A stretch of 64,000 bases of DNA, from assembly GCA_013166775.1 (NCBI GenBank), contig JABLTJ010000007.1:1-64000 (forward strand). The letters are read 5' to 3'. The stretch's first letter is position 1, and every line of letters starts with the position of its first letter. Below the pieces are notes generated by a model. That model saw nothing but the letters and a program-made list of their open reading frames with translations. It was not told the DNA's origin and ran no database searches. Both the position numbers and the translations under genes were made by a program. Shown here in pieces: positions 24,664 through 33,029 of this stretch. This stretch comes from Promethearchaeati archaeon. Lineage in GTDB: Archaea > Asgardarchaeota > Heimdallarchaeia > Heimdallarchaeales > Heimdallarchaeaceae.

Positions 24664-26946
24664 ATGTTGTCTATTGGAATTCCAAGAAAGAGAAAAAAGC
24701 TGATTATATCACTCTTCTTTTCAATAATTATCTGTTCATCTATGATAAGTACTCAAAATATTGTGAAATCTGATGTACCCATGTGGTTAAACTTGACCTT
24801 AAAAACTAGTGTAGGAGGATGGGGAGTAAATCCTGATATTGCTCTGTATATTGCTGATTATTTAGAAGATATAGGAATTAAAGTTAATGTAATTATTGAA
24901 CCATGGGATGTTTTTCTATATGATACTCTTTTATCTACTCATGATTTTGATTTAGCACTTGTGGCTTCAACTGGAGTAGGAGAAACCCCAGATTGGCAGC
25001 ATTACTATAAGGAAGGAGGTTTTTTTACTTCTATCTTTGGTTTAACAAATGATATGCCTTACCAAAATATTAGTGAGGGGATGTTAGAAGAAGGACTTGA
25101 GATAACAAATTTTGAAGAAAGACAGCAGCACTATTATGATTGGCAACAACTAATGATGGATAAAATAATACCTCTGTATCCATTGTTTTCCTCTCCAGAT
25201 TTTGAAGCTACATGGGCAAACATCTTGGGGTATGAGGGTAAATGGGGAATTGTTGACTGTTTACCTTACATGAGCTATAGTGGATATCATGAAGGTCAAG
25301 AATCTCTTGATGAGTTTAATATAGAAACTAACTGGGTAGAATTGAATCCTTTATATAGACCTACCTGGGGCCTTCAGTTCGATCGTGAAAATACTAGAGT
25401 TTTAGACCTAATACACGAACCTATGATTCAATGGAGTCCAGAACAATTACCTATTAAAACTGGTCTTATTTATGATTGGACGAAGATAGATGATTGTCAC
25501 TACAAATTCTTCTTAAGAGATAACGTTTACTGGAATCCATCTTATAATGTCACAGATCGAGATGCTGGTTCAGATCCTTTGGATATAATTCCAGCTGGAG
25601 AATTGATGCTAGGATTGAAGAATTCTGAATATAGCGATGGGACTAATCAACAAGTTACAGCTAAAGATGTGGTTTTTACTCTATTAACTTTTGCAAATCC
25701 TAATGTTAGTTATGTTCCAGGATATATGGAAGTGTTTTCCGATATCTATGTTGACCCTTCTGATCCACTTGCTTTTCATCTTCATATTGACGGTAATCCA
25801 GAAACTCCTAAATTGGAACCATATGCTGATTTTTGGATGAGACTAATGGAAAGGATTATGCCAGAATTCTTCCTAAACTCGACAAATCCCGCGGTAACAT
25901 ATTCTCTTGGAGGTATCAAAACTGTTGGATTGTACGATGGCATTTGGAGTACTCCTCAATGGTTTGATTATAGTTATTCAGCTTTTGGCTGTGGAAAGTA
26001 CATGTTAGATTATGGTGGTCCCGATTCTTTATCTGTTTTTCAACGTAGTCCATTCTGGTTTGGTGTAGGTGCTATCGATGGTGCAACAGGTTTGACACCT
26101 TTTGTTCAAACAATAAATACTAACGTTTTTTCTAATGATGCTCAGTTAGCTGAATTTAAATCAGGAAAATTAGATTGGATGATTTTAAATCAATTTCCTG
26201 TAGATAGAAGGTTAATGGAAGATGACCCACGTTTTGATATTATTAAAGCTCTCGCACCAAACTTCAGTTATATGGTTTTCAATCTTCGAAGACCGTATAT
26301 AAGTGGTGACTGGAATTATTTTTTTAATCCAGATAAAACCAAAAAAGGCTATACTTTGGCTTGTTCTCTTCGAAAAGCGATTTGTTATGCTATCAACAAA
26401 GCAGAAATTAATGAGGAAGTCTTTGAAGAAGAAAAAATAATCGCAAATAGTGTTTTCTATCCTTACACTGAATATTACTATTACGATGACATAATCAAAT
26501 ATGATAGAGATTTAGAAGCATCTTATGATTGGTTGTATGTAAAGGATTATCTTCCAGACATCACAGTTACTGTAAAGAATCATGATAAAGTAGGTGAAGA
26601 TATGATTGTTAAAGCGCGTTATGATAATTCTTTTGATATTACTTCTTCCATTCTAAAGTATAGAGTTAACAATGGTACATGGATAAATGAAACAATGATT
26701 GTATCTTCGAAGAATTCTTATGAATTTAATATAGGAAAAGAGTATGAGAAGAACGATTTTATAGAATTATATGTTCAATTTCAATCTTCTGATGGAAGTT
26801 CATTCAATAGTCAAATATATTCATTTAACGTTGGAACACTTAATCCAATTCTCAAAGCTTCATTTCCAAAAGCAGTTGTTTCAGTTATTTCTTTGTTAAT
26901 GTTCGTGTTGGTAATTAGACGAATAAAGAAAAAAAGAAGAAACTGA
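24664..26946 (+). CDS. Membrane-anchored family 5 solute-binding protein with permuted domain order
   Basis: 760 residues from ATG 24664 (an in-frame TTG at 24649 precedes it). After a signal peptide, residues about 35-210 carry what is normally the C-terminal lobe of an OppA/DppA-type protein: YLEDIGIKVNVIIEPWDVF, DFDLALVAS, ERQQHYYDWQQLMMDKIIPLYPL. The usual N-terminal part comes only afterwards (FNIETNWVELNPLYRPTW, YKFFLRDNVYWNP, AKDVVFTLLTFANP), running to the normal mid-protein helix LRKAICYAINKAEINEE. An Ig-like domain and a C-terminal helix with a basic tail (RRIKKKRRN) end it. This is the order expected of a circular permutation. Permeases and ATPases are absent nearby, so it may be a receptor rather than a transport component. 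Confidence 0.75.
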   Translation: MLSIGIPRKRKKLIISLFFSIIICSSMISTQNIVKSDVPMWLNLTLKTSVGGWGVNPDIALYIADYLEDIGIKVNVIIEPWDVFLYDTLLSTHDFDLALVASTGVGETPDWQHYYKEGGFFTSIFGLTNDMPYQNISEGMLEEGLEITNFEERQQHYYDWQQLMMDKIIPLYPLFSSPDFEATWANILGYEGKWGIVDCLPYMSYSGYHEGQESLDEFNIETNWVELNPLYRPTWGLQFDRENTRVLDLIHEPMIQWSPEQLPIKTGLIYDWTKIDDCHYKFFLRDNVYWNPSYNVTDRDAGSDPLDIIPAGELMLGLKNSEYSDGTNQQVTAKDVVFTLLTFANPNVSYVPGYMEVFSDIYVDPSDPLAFHLHIDGNPETPKLEPYADFWMRLMERIMPEFFLNSTNPAVTYSLGGIKTVGLYDGIWSTPQWFDYSYSAFGCGKYMLDYGGPDSLSVFQRSPFWFGVGAIDGATGLTPFVQTINTNVFSNDAQLAEFKSGKLDWMILNQFPVDRRLMEDDPRFDIIKALAPNFSYMVFNLRRPYISGDWNYFFNPDKTKKGYTLACSLRKAICYAINKAEINEEVFEEEKIIANSVFYPYTEYYYYDDIIKYDRDLEASYDWLYVKDYLPDITVTVKNHDKVGEDMIVKARYDNSFDITSSILKYRVNNGTWINETMIVSSKNSYEFNIGKEYEKNDFIELYVQFQSSDGSSFNSQIYSFNVGTLNPILKASFPKAVVSVISLLMFVLVIRRIKKKRRN

Positions 26947-26986
26947 GCTAAAACTTATTATCTTTATAGAACCATTTTGATTGTTT

Positions 26987-28222
26987 ATGAAGATTAATAA
27001 GAAAATAATATTCCTTATACTTTCTTTTGTTGCATATCTTCTTCTTAGTACATTAATAGAACCTAATCTAAGATTTTCTTATGATTATCTTATTCCATGG
27101 TATGCTGCTCTATATATCGTTAAGGGAGTTCCTCTTTATGAACAACCTATGTTTAAAGAGATAAACGGAGAGATAATACGATACCCATATCATTTACCAA
27201 TCTATATCTATTTTTTAGCAGTATTGATTTTCATTCTTGGAGAAAGTTTTATAGCAGGAAAGATTAGTCTCGTTATATTCATTTTCTGTGATGCGTTACT
27301 TCTAGAACACATATTAAAGAATGCTCAGAAGAATAATGAGGAGAAGAATAAGATCTTGGGATATTCATCTCTCATCTTCCTGTTGAATCCTGTAATAATC
27401 ATTACGACAATCAGTGGTTTATTCGATGGACTACCTCTATTATACCTGTTAACAGGGATTTTTTTCTTACAGAAGATTAACGAAGATAAGAACAAAAGAA
27501 ATTTGATTTTTAGTATTCTTTCAGGAATATCAATTGGTATTGGATTCTTAACAAAAGTTATTCCTTTAATTTTCTTACCAGTTGGTTTTTTATGGTTATT
27601 ATCAAAGAAGAAATACCTTGAAACAATTAGTTTTTCTTTAAGCTGTTTGGGAACATCAGGAGGTTTCCTTGCATATCTATGGCTCACATATGAAGATTTC
27701 AAAAGCTTGGGTTTGGGTTGGCAAGTGACGAGGGAAGATAAATCCTTCAGTTTTTACTATTATGTTTTCAATCTAGAATTTAGACCTGGATTAATTCTAT
27801 TGGGAGTAGGTTTAGGAGTTATCTCAATATTAATTATCTATTTCTTGGTCAAAAACGAAAAGCTAGATTTCATTATTATATCAGGTATTTTTTTAACTTC
27901 CTTTTTTATCTTCTATAGAGTCTTTTATCCACATTATCTTATCTGGATTGTCCCCTTCATCAGCTATCTTGGAATTATTTTCATTAATACTAAAAAAATG
28001 AAAATGTTCTACGTTTTAGTTGGTGTATTTCTGATAGAATTATTTTCAATTGGAGTCTACTATGTAGATTTTTTTAAATGGATAATTCTTGGAAAATCAC
28101 TTCTAATTACTGTATCTAGTATTAATCTAATATGTTTGGTTTTCTTTCTAGTATTGTTCTTCATCAATAGAAAAAGGGGATTTTCAACTCCAGCACAGTC
28201 AATCATAGTATCTACAGATTAG
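26987..28222 (+). CDS. Polytopic glycosyltransferase (GT-C, PIG-M/GT87-like)
   Basis: About 411 residues with roughly ten membrane helices; start ATG 26987. The first outer loop (SYDYLIPWYAALYIVKGVPLYE) and the loop GLFDGLPLLYLLTGIFF, with acidic residues following hydrophobic helices, fit GT-C dolichyl- or polyprenyl-phosphate-sugar-dependent mannosyltransferases. GIGFLTKVIPLIFLPVG contains the Lys-bearing helix typical of the GT87/PIG-M group. It follows the solute-binding protein gene by 40 bases on the same strand and could glycosylate the many Asn- or Ser-rich surface proteins here. The exact family is uncertain. Confidence 0.65.
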   Translation: MKINKKIIFLILSFVAYLLLSTLIEPNLRFSYDYLIPWYAALYIVKGVPLYEQPMFKEINGEIIRYPYHLPIYIYFLAVLIFILGESFIAGKISLVIFIFCDALLLEHILKNAQKNNEEKNKILGYSSLIFLLNPVIIITTISGLFDGLPLLYLLTGIFFLQKINEDKNKRNLIFSILSGISIGIGFLTKVIPLIFLPVGFLWLLSKKKYLETISFSLSCLGTSGGFLAYLWLTYEDFKSLGLGWQVTREDKSFSFYYYVFNLEFRPGLILLGVGLGVISILIIYFLVKNEKLDFIIISGIFLTSFFIFYRVFYPHYLIWIVPFISYLGIIFINTKKMKMFYVLVGVFLIELFSIGVYYVDFFKWIILGKSLLITVSSINLICLVFFLVLFFINRKRGFSTPAQSIIVSTD

Positions 28223-28289
28223 ACAACTTCAATTTTCTAAAGGAGAAACTATTCAAATAGACAATTACTGCCTTATTTAGGAGAACAAT

Positions 28290-28694
28290 ATGAAGAACAA
28301 GAAAATACTGATTGGAATTAGTCTTATAGGTTTATTCTTGATAGCTATGCAGTTCTCTATAGCTCAACAACAAGAAGAAGCATACCAAGTATTTGCTGGA
28401 GAAGGATTCTTTGATAAAGGAATCTGTGAACAGGACCGCGATCAAGACCGTGATAGAACTTGTGACTGCGATTGTGACTGTGATTGTGGCTGCGAATGTG
28501 ATTGCAACCCAGATTGTGATCCAAACCAATTCCGTGATCAATTCCGCGATCAATTCCGTGATCAATTCCGTGATGGATCTTGTGATATAGAATTCTACGA
28601 TGCCTGTGATATCGATTGTGATTGCGACAAATACCGTGATCAAGATCGTGATCAAGATCGTGATCAACTCCGTAATAAAACTTGTACGATTTAA
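28290..28694 (+). CDS. Secreted Cys/Asp/Arg low-complexity repeat protein
   Basis: 134 residues. A clean signal peptide (MKNKKILIGISLIGLFLIAM) is followed by a remarkable mature part. It has DRDQDRDR, then a CDCDCDCDCGCECDC run, four tandem FRDQ units (encoded by 12-bp DNA repeats at about 28529-28576), a second Cys/Asp patch IDCDCD, and a further DRDQ block. It has 15 Cys in the mature part and is dominated by Asp, Arg, Cys and Gln. Dense Asp-Cys alternation suggests metal binding or extensive disulfide/thioether cross-linking at the cell surface. No known family is recognised. The gene follows the glycosyltransferase on the same strand and ends before a T-rich terminator. Confidence 0.8.
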   Translation: MKNKKILIGISLIGLFLIAMQFSIAQQQEEAYQVFAGEGFFDKGICEQDRDQDRDRTCDCDCDCDCGCECDCNPDCDPNQFRDQFRDQFRDQFRDGSCDIEFYDACDIDCDCDKYRDQDRDQDRDQLRNKTCTI

Positions 28695-28762
28695 TACAAT
28701 ATCTAAAGTAACCAACAATTACGATTTAACTGAATAAGAAACTAAATAACGCATTTGCTTGG

Positions 28763-28784
28763 TTTTCTTTTTTTTCTTTTTTTT
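28763..28784. terminator. T-rich terminator between convergent genes
   Basis: Interrupted runs of T (four, eight and eight residues broken by single C) lie between the convergent ends of the repeat-protein gene and the PLP-regulator gene. They are typical of archaeal oligo-T termination for the plus-strand unit. No hairpin is evident. Confidence 0.5.
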
Positions 28785-28796
28785 AATTGGCCAGTA

Positions 28797-30140
28797 TTAG
28801 ATATAATCGATTAAATCTCTCATTCGTTCTATTGTCTCAAAACCTTTTTTTGTTAATTCGAATTCTTTTCTCTTAGCTTTATTTTCAATTTCTGTTATAA
28901 TACCCTTTTCTTCTAATTCATTCAGATGCTGATAAATAGATTGCAGTGATTGAGATTTTCCAAGAGAAACCCAAATAGAATAACCATAAGTTGCCTTTTT
29001 ACCTGCAATAAGATTTAGAATCTCAAATTTAGTTGTAGAGCTTTCTGATAATCCCCAAACAACCTTCTTCTTCCCTCTTAGCTGTGCAGCGTAAATGTTC
29101 AAAGCATTGAATCCAGAGCCTGTCAGAATTGCTGCTGTTTTTGTACAATCAATCTCTTTCTCGTTAGTTAGTATTCGAGCGGCTGCTAATACTGATGCAG
29201 AAGAGGGTTCAATGAATAATCCTTCTTGTCTTGCAAGCGTTAGAGCTTCATCAATCATGACTCCTGCATTGATCTCTAACTCTTCTCCCTCTGTTTCTTT
29301 AACAAGTTTCTGAACCTCTTCAATCATATAGGGTTTCTTGATTTCTAGTGATTCAGCAAGATGAGCAATTTTCGTTTTCTCTAAAGAAATAGAATAAACT
29401 TTGGGGATTTTCTTTATCCATCCTGATTCTTTAGCATCTTCAAATCCTCTGTAAACCGAGAAAATAAGTGATCCTGATCCTCTTGGAACTATGATTGAAT
29501 CAATCATTTCTGATTGCAGAGCAATTTCTAACCCTATAGTTTTCTGACCTTCAATAGTCAGGATGTTTTGTTCAGGAGTAGCAAAGTAACCTTTCTCTTT
29601 AGCAGAAATAGTTTCTGATTCTTTAATAGCTTCATCAACAGTCTCCCCTTTCTCAATAACTAATCCACCATAGATTTTCATTTGTTCTATTTTTGATAAT
29701 TCCAAGTTATGGGGGACTACATTAGTTGAACTCAAACCAGCTTTTGCCGCATAAGCAGAGAGACTGATACTGAAAGACCCAGTACTCGCTCCAACGATTG
29801 TTTTAGCTTTCTTTTGAATTGCATCAGATACAATCAGTGAACATGCTCTATCTCTAAAAGTACCTGTTGGATTTCTGAATTCGAGTTTAACGTTTAATCC
29901 GCGTAAATCCTTATCTCTAGAAATCTGCAGGAAAGGTGTGTTTCCTTCTGCGAGTGTTACAATCTTCTCAAAATTAGGTAAGAAATCCATTATAGACCAC
30001 ATTGACGATAATGATATTTTTTCCTTCGTGGGTCCTTTTATAGCAGGGATTAATAATAGAGAATTACACTCAGGGCAGCGAAGGTAGGGCTCTTCAAAAT
30101 CTAGACTACAATTACTGCAATGAGGTTTCTCTTTCCACAT
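28797..30140 (-). CDS. Threonine-synthase-like PLP fold-II protein fused to a winged helix, lacking the Schiff-base Lys
   Basis: About 447 residues; ATG 30138-30140 is preceded by GTGAT. Order: an N-terminal zinc ribbon (HCSNC ... RCPEC), a threonine-synthase/fold-II catalytic domain (about 55-365) and a C-terminal MarR/PadR-like winged helix (about 370-445). The fold-II elements are recognisable: EGNTPFL, GASTGSFSISLSAYAAKAGL, RGSGSL, EGLFIEPSSASVLAA, ILTGSGF. In the PLP motif, normally PTGSFKDRG, the sequence is NPTGTFRDRAC: Arg99 (numbered from the upstream GTG at 30149) replaces the catalytic Lys. It is therefore probably not an ordinary threonine synthase. It could be a PLP- or amino-acid-sensing transcription factor. 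Confidence 0.8.
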   Translation of the reverse strand: MWKEKPHCSNCSLDFEEPYLRCPECNSLLLIPAIKGPTKEKISLSSMWSIMDFLPNFEKIVTLAEGNTPFLQISRDKDLRGLNVKLEFRNPTGTFRDRACSLIVSDAIQKKAKTIVGASTGSFSISLSAYAAKAGLSSTNVVPHNLELSKIEQMKIYGGLVIEKGETVDEAIKESETISAKEKGYFATPEQNILTIEGQKTIGLEIALQSEMIDSIIVPRGSGSLIFSVYRGFEDAKESGWIKKIPKVYSISLEKTKIAHLAESLEIKKPYMIEEVQKLVKETEGEELEINAGVMIDEALTLARQEGLFIEPSSASVLAAARILTNEKEIDCTKTAAILTGSGFNALNIYAAQLRGKKKVVWGLSESSTTKFEILNLIAGKKATYGYSIWVSLGKSQSLQSIYQHLNELEEKGIITEIENKAKRKEFELTKKGFETIERMRDLIDYI

Positions 30141-30193
30141 TATAATCACTTTTTGGAATTATAGAATATAACTCTATTTGTTAGCATTAACAT

Positions 30194-30394
30194 CTATAGT
30201 TCAGGAATACCCGCAGATTCTTCTTTTTTATCAACTTCTATATCACACGAGGTAAGCTCGGAGAATAATTCTTCTAGCTGAAATGATAAGGGTTCTTCAA
30301 AATCAAGGAAAAAATTAAAATTCTGCTTAATTATATGATCAAAAAGCTGTAAAAGAAGTTTCTTTTCCTTTTCAGAGTGCATTACTATTCGCAT
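30194..30394 (-). CDS. Small acidic hypothetical protein (66 aa)
   Basis: A minus-strand frame from ATG 30392-30394 encodes MRIVMHSEKEKKLLLQLFDH and an acidic C-terminal half with LEELFSELTSCDIEVDKKEE. It looks like a two-helix soluble protein. It lies 45 bases upstream of the PLP-winged-helix gene on the same strand and could be cotranscribed with it. No family recognised; support is composition and position only. The 153 bases after its start hold the acyl-CoA synthetase promoter. Confidence 0.45.
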   Translation of the reverse strand: MRIVMHSEKEKKLLLQLFDHIIKQNFNFFLDFEEPLSFQLEELFSELTSCDIEVDKKEESAGIPEL

Positions 30395-30490
30395 AGTACA
30401 AAAGAGACCCTCATAATTGAAAAATATTTCCTATCTCGATATTTCAATAGAAACAAGCCTTAAAAGTAGAATTTAAGAACTTGTTTCAAA

Positions 30491-30503
30491 AATAGATTTA
30501 TAA
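30491..30503 (+). promoter_or_regulatory. TATA box of the acyl-CoA synthetase gene
   Basis: TAGATTTATAAAT lies about 45 bases before the ATG at 30548. It is placed to give a transcript with a short leader containing GTGAT just before the start codon. Confidence 0.45.
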
Positions 30504-30547
30504 ATAAGCTATATTGATGCAGTACTAATTTAAAGTTGTGATTATAT

Positions 30548-32251
30548 ATGCCGGAAAAGATTTGGTCTTATTGTGAGGGAATTCCTGATCCAGTTGAAAT
30601 TCCTGAAATAAGTGTTATTGATTTATTCAGACAAACAGCTGATAAATTCCCTGACCGTAATATGACAGAATTTAAGGGTAAGTACAAAAGTTATCCTGAA
30701 ATTGATGAAGAAATAAACAGATTTGCAGATTCCCTAAAAAAACTGGGAGTTGGAAAAGGAGATAGAGTAGCTTGTTTGATGCCAAACTGCCCTCAATATA
30801 TTATTTCCTTTTTTGCAACAAATTCTCTAGGAGCAATATTTACAGCAATTAGCTCTCTTTATACATCTAAAGAAATCAGATACCAACTTCAGGACAGTGA
30901 AGCAAAGGTAATAGTGACCATTGATATCTTCTTAGATAAAATAAGAGATGTAATAGATGACACAAAACTTGAACATGTTATTGTATCTTCTGTTGCAGAT
31001 GAGCTCCCTAAAATTACTGCATTTCTTTACAAAAACGTAATTGGAAGAAAAAATCCAAAAATTAAGGATGAACACAAATACAAAGATTTGATAAAGAAAG
31101 GGGAAAATAAGAGAATTGTCCCAAAAATAGACCCTAAAGAAGATGTAGCAGTATTCCAATATACTGGAGGAACTACAGGTGTAATGAAAGGTGCAATGCT
31201 AACAAACTATAATTTGTTAGCTCAAGCTTCGACATTACCCTACTGGGATATATGGTTACCCGAAAGACCAAAAGGTCAATATAAGATTTCAGGTTGCCTT
31301 CCAATGTCTCACATTTTTGGTTTCTCTACCTCATTCTTATGGACAGTAGCTACAGGTGGTTTATTGTATTTAATCCCTGATCCCAGACAGCTTGAAGAAG
31401 TCATGGCAAGTGTCTCAAAACATGGAATTCATTTCATGTTTGCTGTTCCTGTTTTATATCAGAAAATTTCTGAACATCCAAACATTGACAAATTTGACCT
31501 CTCATCACTTTATTTATGTATTTCAGGTGGTGAAGCACTACCGCTTACAACTGCTGATAATTTTGAAGCAGTATCGAAATGTATACTAGTTGAAGGGTAT
31601 GGATTATCAGAATCTTCCCCCGTAACTCACGTCAATCCAGCTACTTCTGAGTTAAAGAAAGTGGGCACTATTGGAATACCTATACCTAACACCCTAGCAA
31701 TGATAGTCGATATGGATACTCAAGAAGAAATCACTGAATATGGTAAAGAAGGTGAGCTCTGGATAAGAAGTCCTAGCGTTATGAAAGGATATTGGAATAA
31801 TAAAGAAGCAACAGATAATTCTTTAGTTAAAGGATGGTTAAGAACTGGAGATATAGCTACTATGGATGACAAAGGATATTTTTCAATTGTTGATCGAGCT
31901 AAAGATATGATAATTATCAGTGGTTTCAAAGTTTGGCCTAGTGAAGTTGAAGATGTTCTTTATGCCCATCCCGATATAAATGGTGCTGGTGTTATTCAGT
32001 TAAAAACAGAAACAGGTGAGCAAGTCAAAGCTGTTCTTGTAGCTGAACCAGGAAGCAAAGAACTTACACTTAAAGAAATCAGAGATTACTGTAAGAAAAG
32101 CATGGCACCTTATAAAGTTCCTTCATCAATTGAGTATAGAGATGAATTACCTAGATCTACTGTTGGTAAAGTTCTGCGAAAAGATCTCAGAGCTGAAGAT
32201 GTTATTACTCCTCCTCCTGAAGTAAAAGAGGAAGTAAAAGCTAAACAGTAA
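30548..32251 (+). CDS. Long-chain acyl-CoA synthetase (AMP-forming)
   Basis: 567 residues of the ANL superfamily. Visible motifs are the P-loop YTGGTTGVMKGAML (A3), SGGEALPL, GYGLSESSPV (A5), TGDIATMDDKGYFSIVDRAKDMI (A7-A8), GFKVWPSEVE and the C-terminal catalytic Lys in TVGKVLRKDLR (A10). It activates a fatty or other carboxylic acid to its CoA thioester with ATP via an acyl-adenylate. It stands alone with its own promoter; beta-oxidation genes are not in the window. Closest in pattern to FadD-like synthetases; chain length cannot be judged. A short Lys-rich tail extends beyond the usual end. Confidence 0.9.
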   Translation: MPEKIWSYCEGIPDPVEIPEISVIDLFRQTADKFPDRNMTEFKGKYKSYPEIDEEINRFADSLKKLGVGKGDRVACLMPNCPQYIISFFATNSLGAIFTAISSLYTSKEIRYQLQDSEAKVIVTIDIFLDKIRDVIDDTKLEHVIVSSVADELPKITAFLYKNVIGRKNPKIKDEHKYKDLIKKGENKRIVPKIDPKEDVAVFQYTGGTTGVMKGAMLTNYNLLAQASTLPYWDIWLPERPKGQYKISGCLPMSHIFGFSTSFLWTVATGGLLYLIPDPRQLEEVMASVSKHGIHFMFAVPVLYQKISEHPNIDKFDLSSLYLCISGGEALPLTTADNFEAVSKCILVEGYGLSESSPVTHVNPATSELKKVGTIGIPIPNTLAMIVDMDTQEEITEYGKEGELWIRSPSVMKGYWNNKEATDNSLVKGWLRTGDIATMDDKGYFSIVDRAKDMIIISGFKVWPSEVEDVLYAHPDINGAGVIQLKTETGEQVKAVLVAEPGSKELTLKEIRDYCKKSMAPYKVPSSIEYRDELPRSTVGKVLRKDLRAEDVITPPPEVKEEVKAKQ

Positions 32252-32255
32252 ATTA

Positions 32256-32954
32256 CTAAAAATAGCTCTCTATTCTTTTTTTATCTTCTTTTTCTAACTG
32301 CTCTAAATTCTCTAATTGTTTTATTTCTAGTCTTGACCAGAAAATACATTTTTCATGGTGCCAACGATAATTTAAATATTGATCGAAATAATAAGGTTCA
32401 CCAATTCTTACTGTCCCCTTTTCAATCTTTAAACCACATGATTTACAAGTCGCTCTACTACTTTTTGCATATTCAATTTTCCATTTATCCTCACGGTCAT
32501 ACAGAGTTAATTTTTGAGTTTCATTCCCAATAATATCTTGTATTCTTTCGAAAGGATTCAAACCATCTAGCATTGTGGAGGAAATTTTTAGATGAAAAAT
32601 ATCATAATTTGATAACATAAAAGCTAATTGAGCAGGTTTATCTTCCTGTAATTCTTTTTCCACTTTCACTTTAGGTGGAAGAGTATCTCTTGCTAGAATG
32701 AATTTTGAACAAGCTTCTGACATTAGTTTACTGATTTCCTTTTTGTTCTTTGTAATGAATTTATTTTTATCAACAATTCCATAAGAGGTTTGAATAACTG
32801 TACGATCAATGTCTTCAATATATTCTTTTTCTTTTACAATCACTAGAGAACTGTCAGGGATATCATTATCTATAGTGAATATGTCAAATGTCTTAGGATC
32901 AACAAAAAATCCCCATTCATTCTCTGAATCCAAAATTAGTTTCATTTTGTTCAA
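32256..32954 (-). CDS. Protein with C-terminal PARP-type zinc finger
   Basis: 232 residues. The first 150 residues are unrecognised, with an N-terminal strand-rich part (WGFFVDPKTFDIFTIDND) and a middle segment LAFMLSNYDIFHLKISSTML. Residues about 165-212 read SRATCKSCGLKIEKGTVRIG and then WHHEKCIFW. This is C-x2-C-x26-H-x2-C with the conserved K-G-x-x-R-I-G and W-H-H-x-x-C-F of the PARP-type zinc finger, which in eukaryotic PARP1 and DNA ligase III recognises DNA breaks. No ADP-ribosyltransferase domain is present. A role at DNA ends is an inference from the finger alone. It converges on the acyl-CoA synthetase gene. Confidence 0.7.
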   Translation of the reverse strand: MNKMKLILDSENEWGFFVDPKTFDIFTIDNDIPDSSLVIVKEKEYIEDIDRTVIQTSYGIVDKNKFITKNKKEISKLMSEACSKFILARDTLPPKVKVEKELQEDKPAQLAFMLSNYDIFHLKISSTMLDGLNPFERIQDIIGNETQKLTLYDREDKWKIEYAKSSRATCKSCGLKIEKGTVRIGEPYYFDQYLNYRWHHEKCIFWSRLEIKQLENLEQLEKEDKKRIESYF

Positions 32955-33029
32955 CTATAATTGTAAACTTTATACTATATAAAATTTACAAGAGACTATC
33001 TTTTCAAGAAATACAAGGCTTTAGAAAAT

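Noticed and set aside
28332..28718. A 128-codon minus-strand frame rich in Ile and Thr opposite the Cys/Asp/Arg repeat gene
   Set aside because: It is the reverse complement of periodic codons (GAT, TGT, CAA, CGT) and overlaps a gene with a clean signal peptide; no ribosome site.
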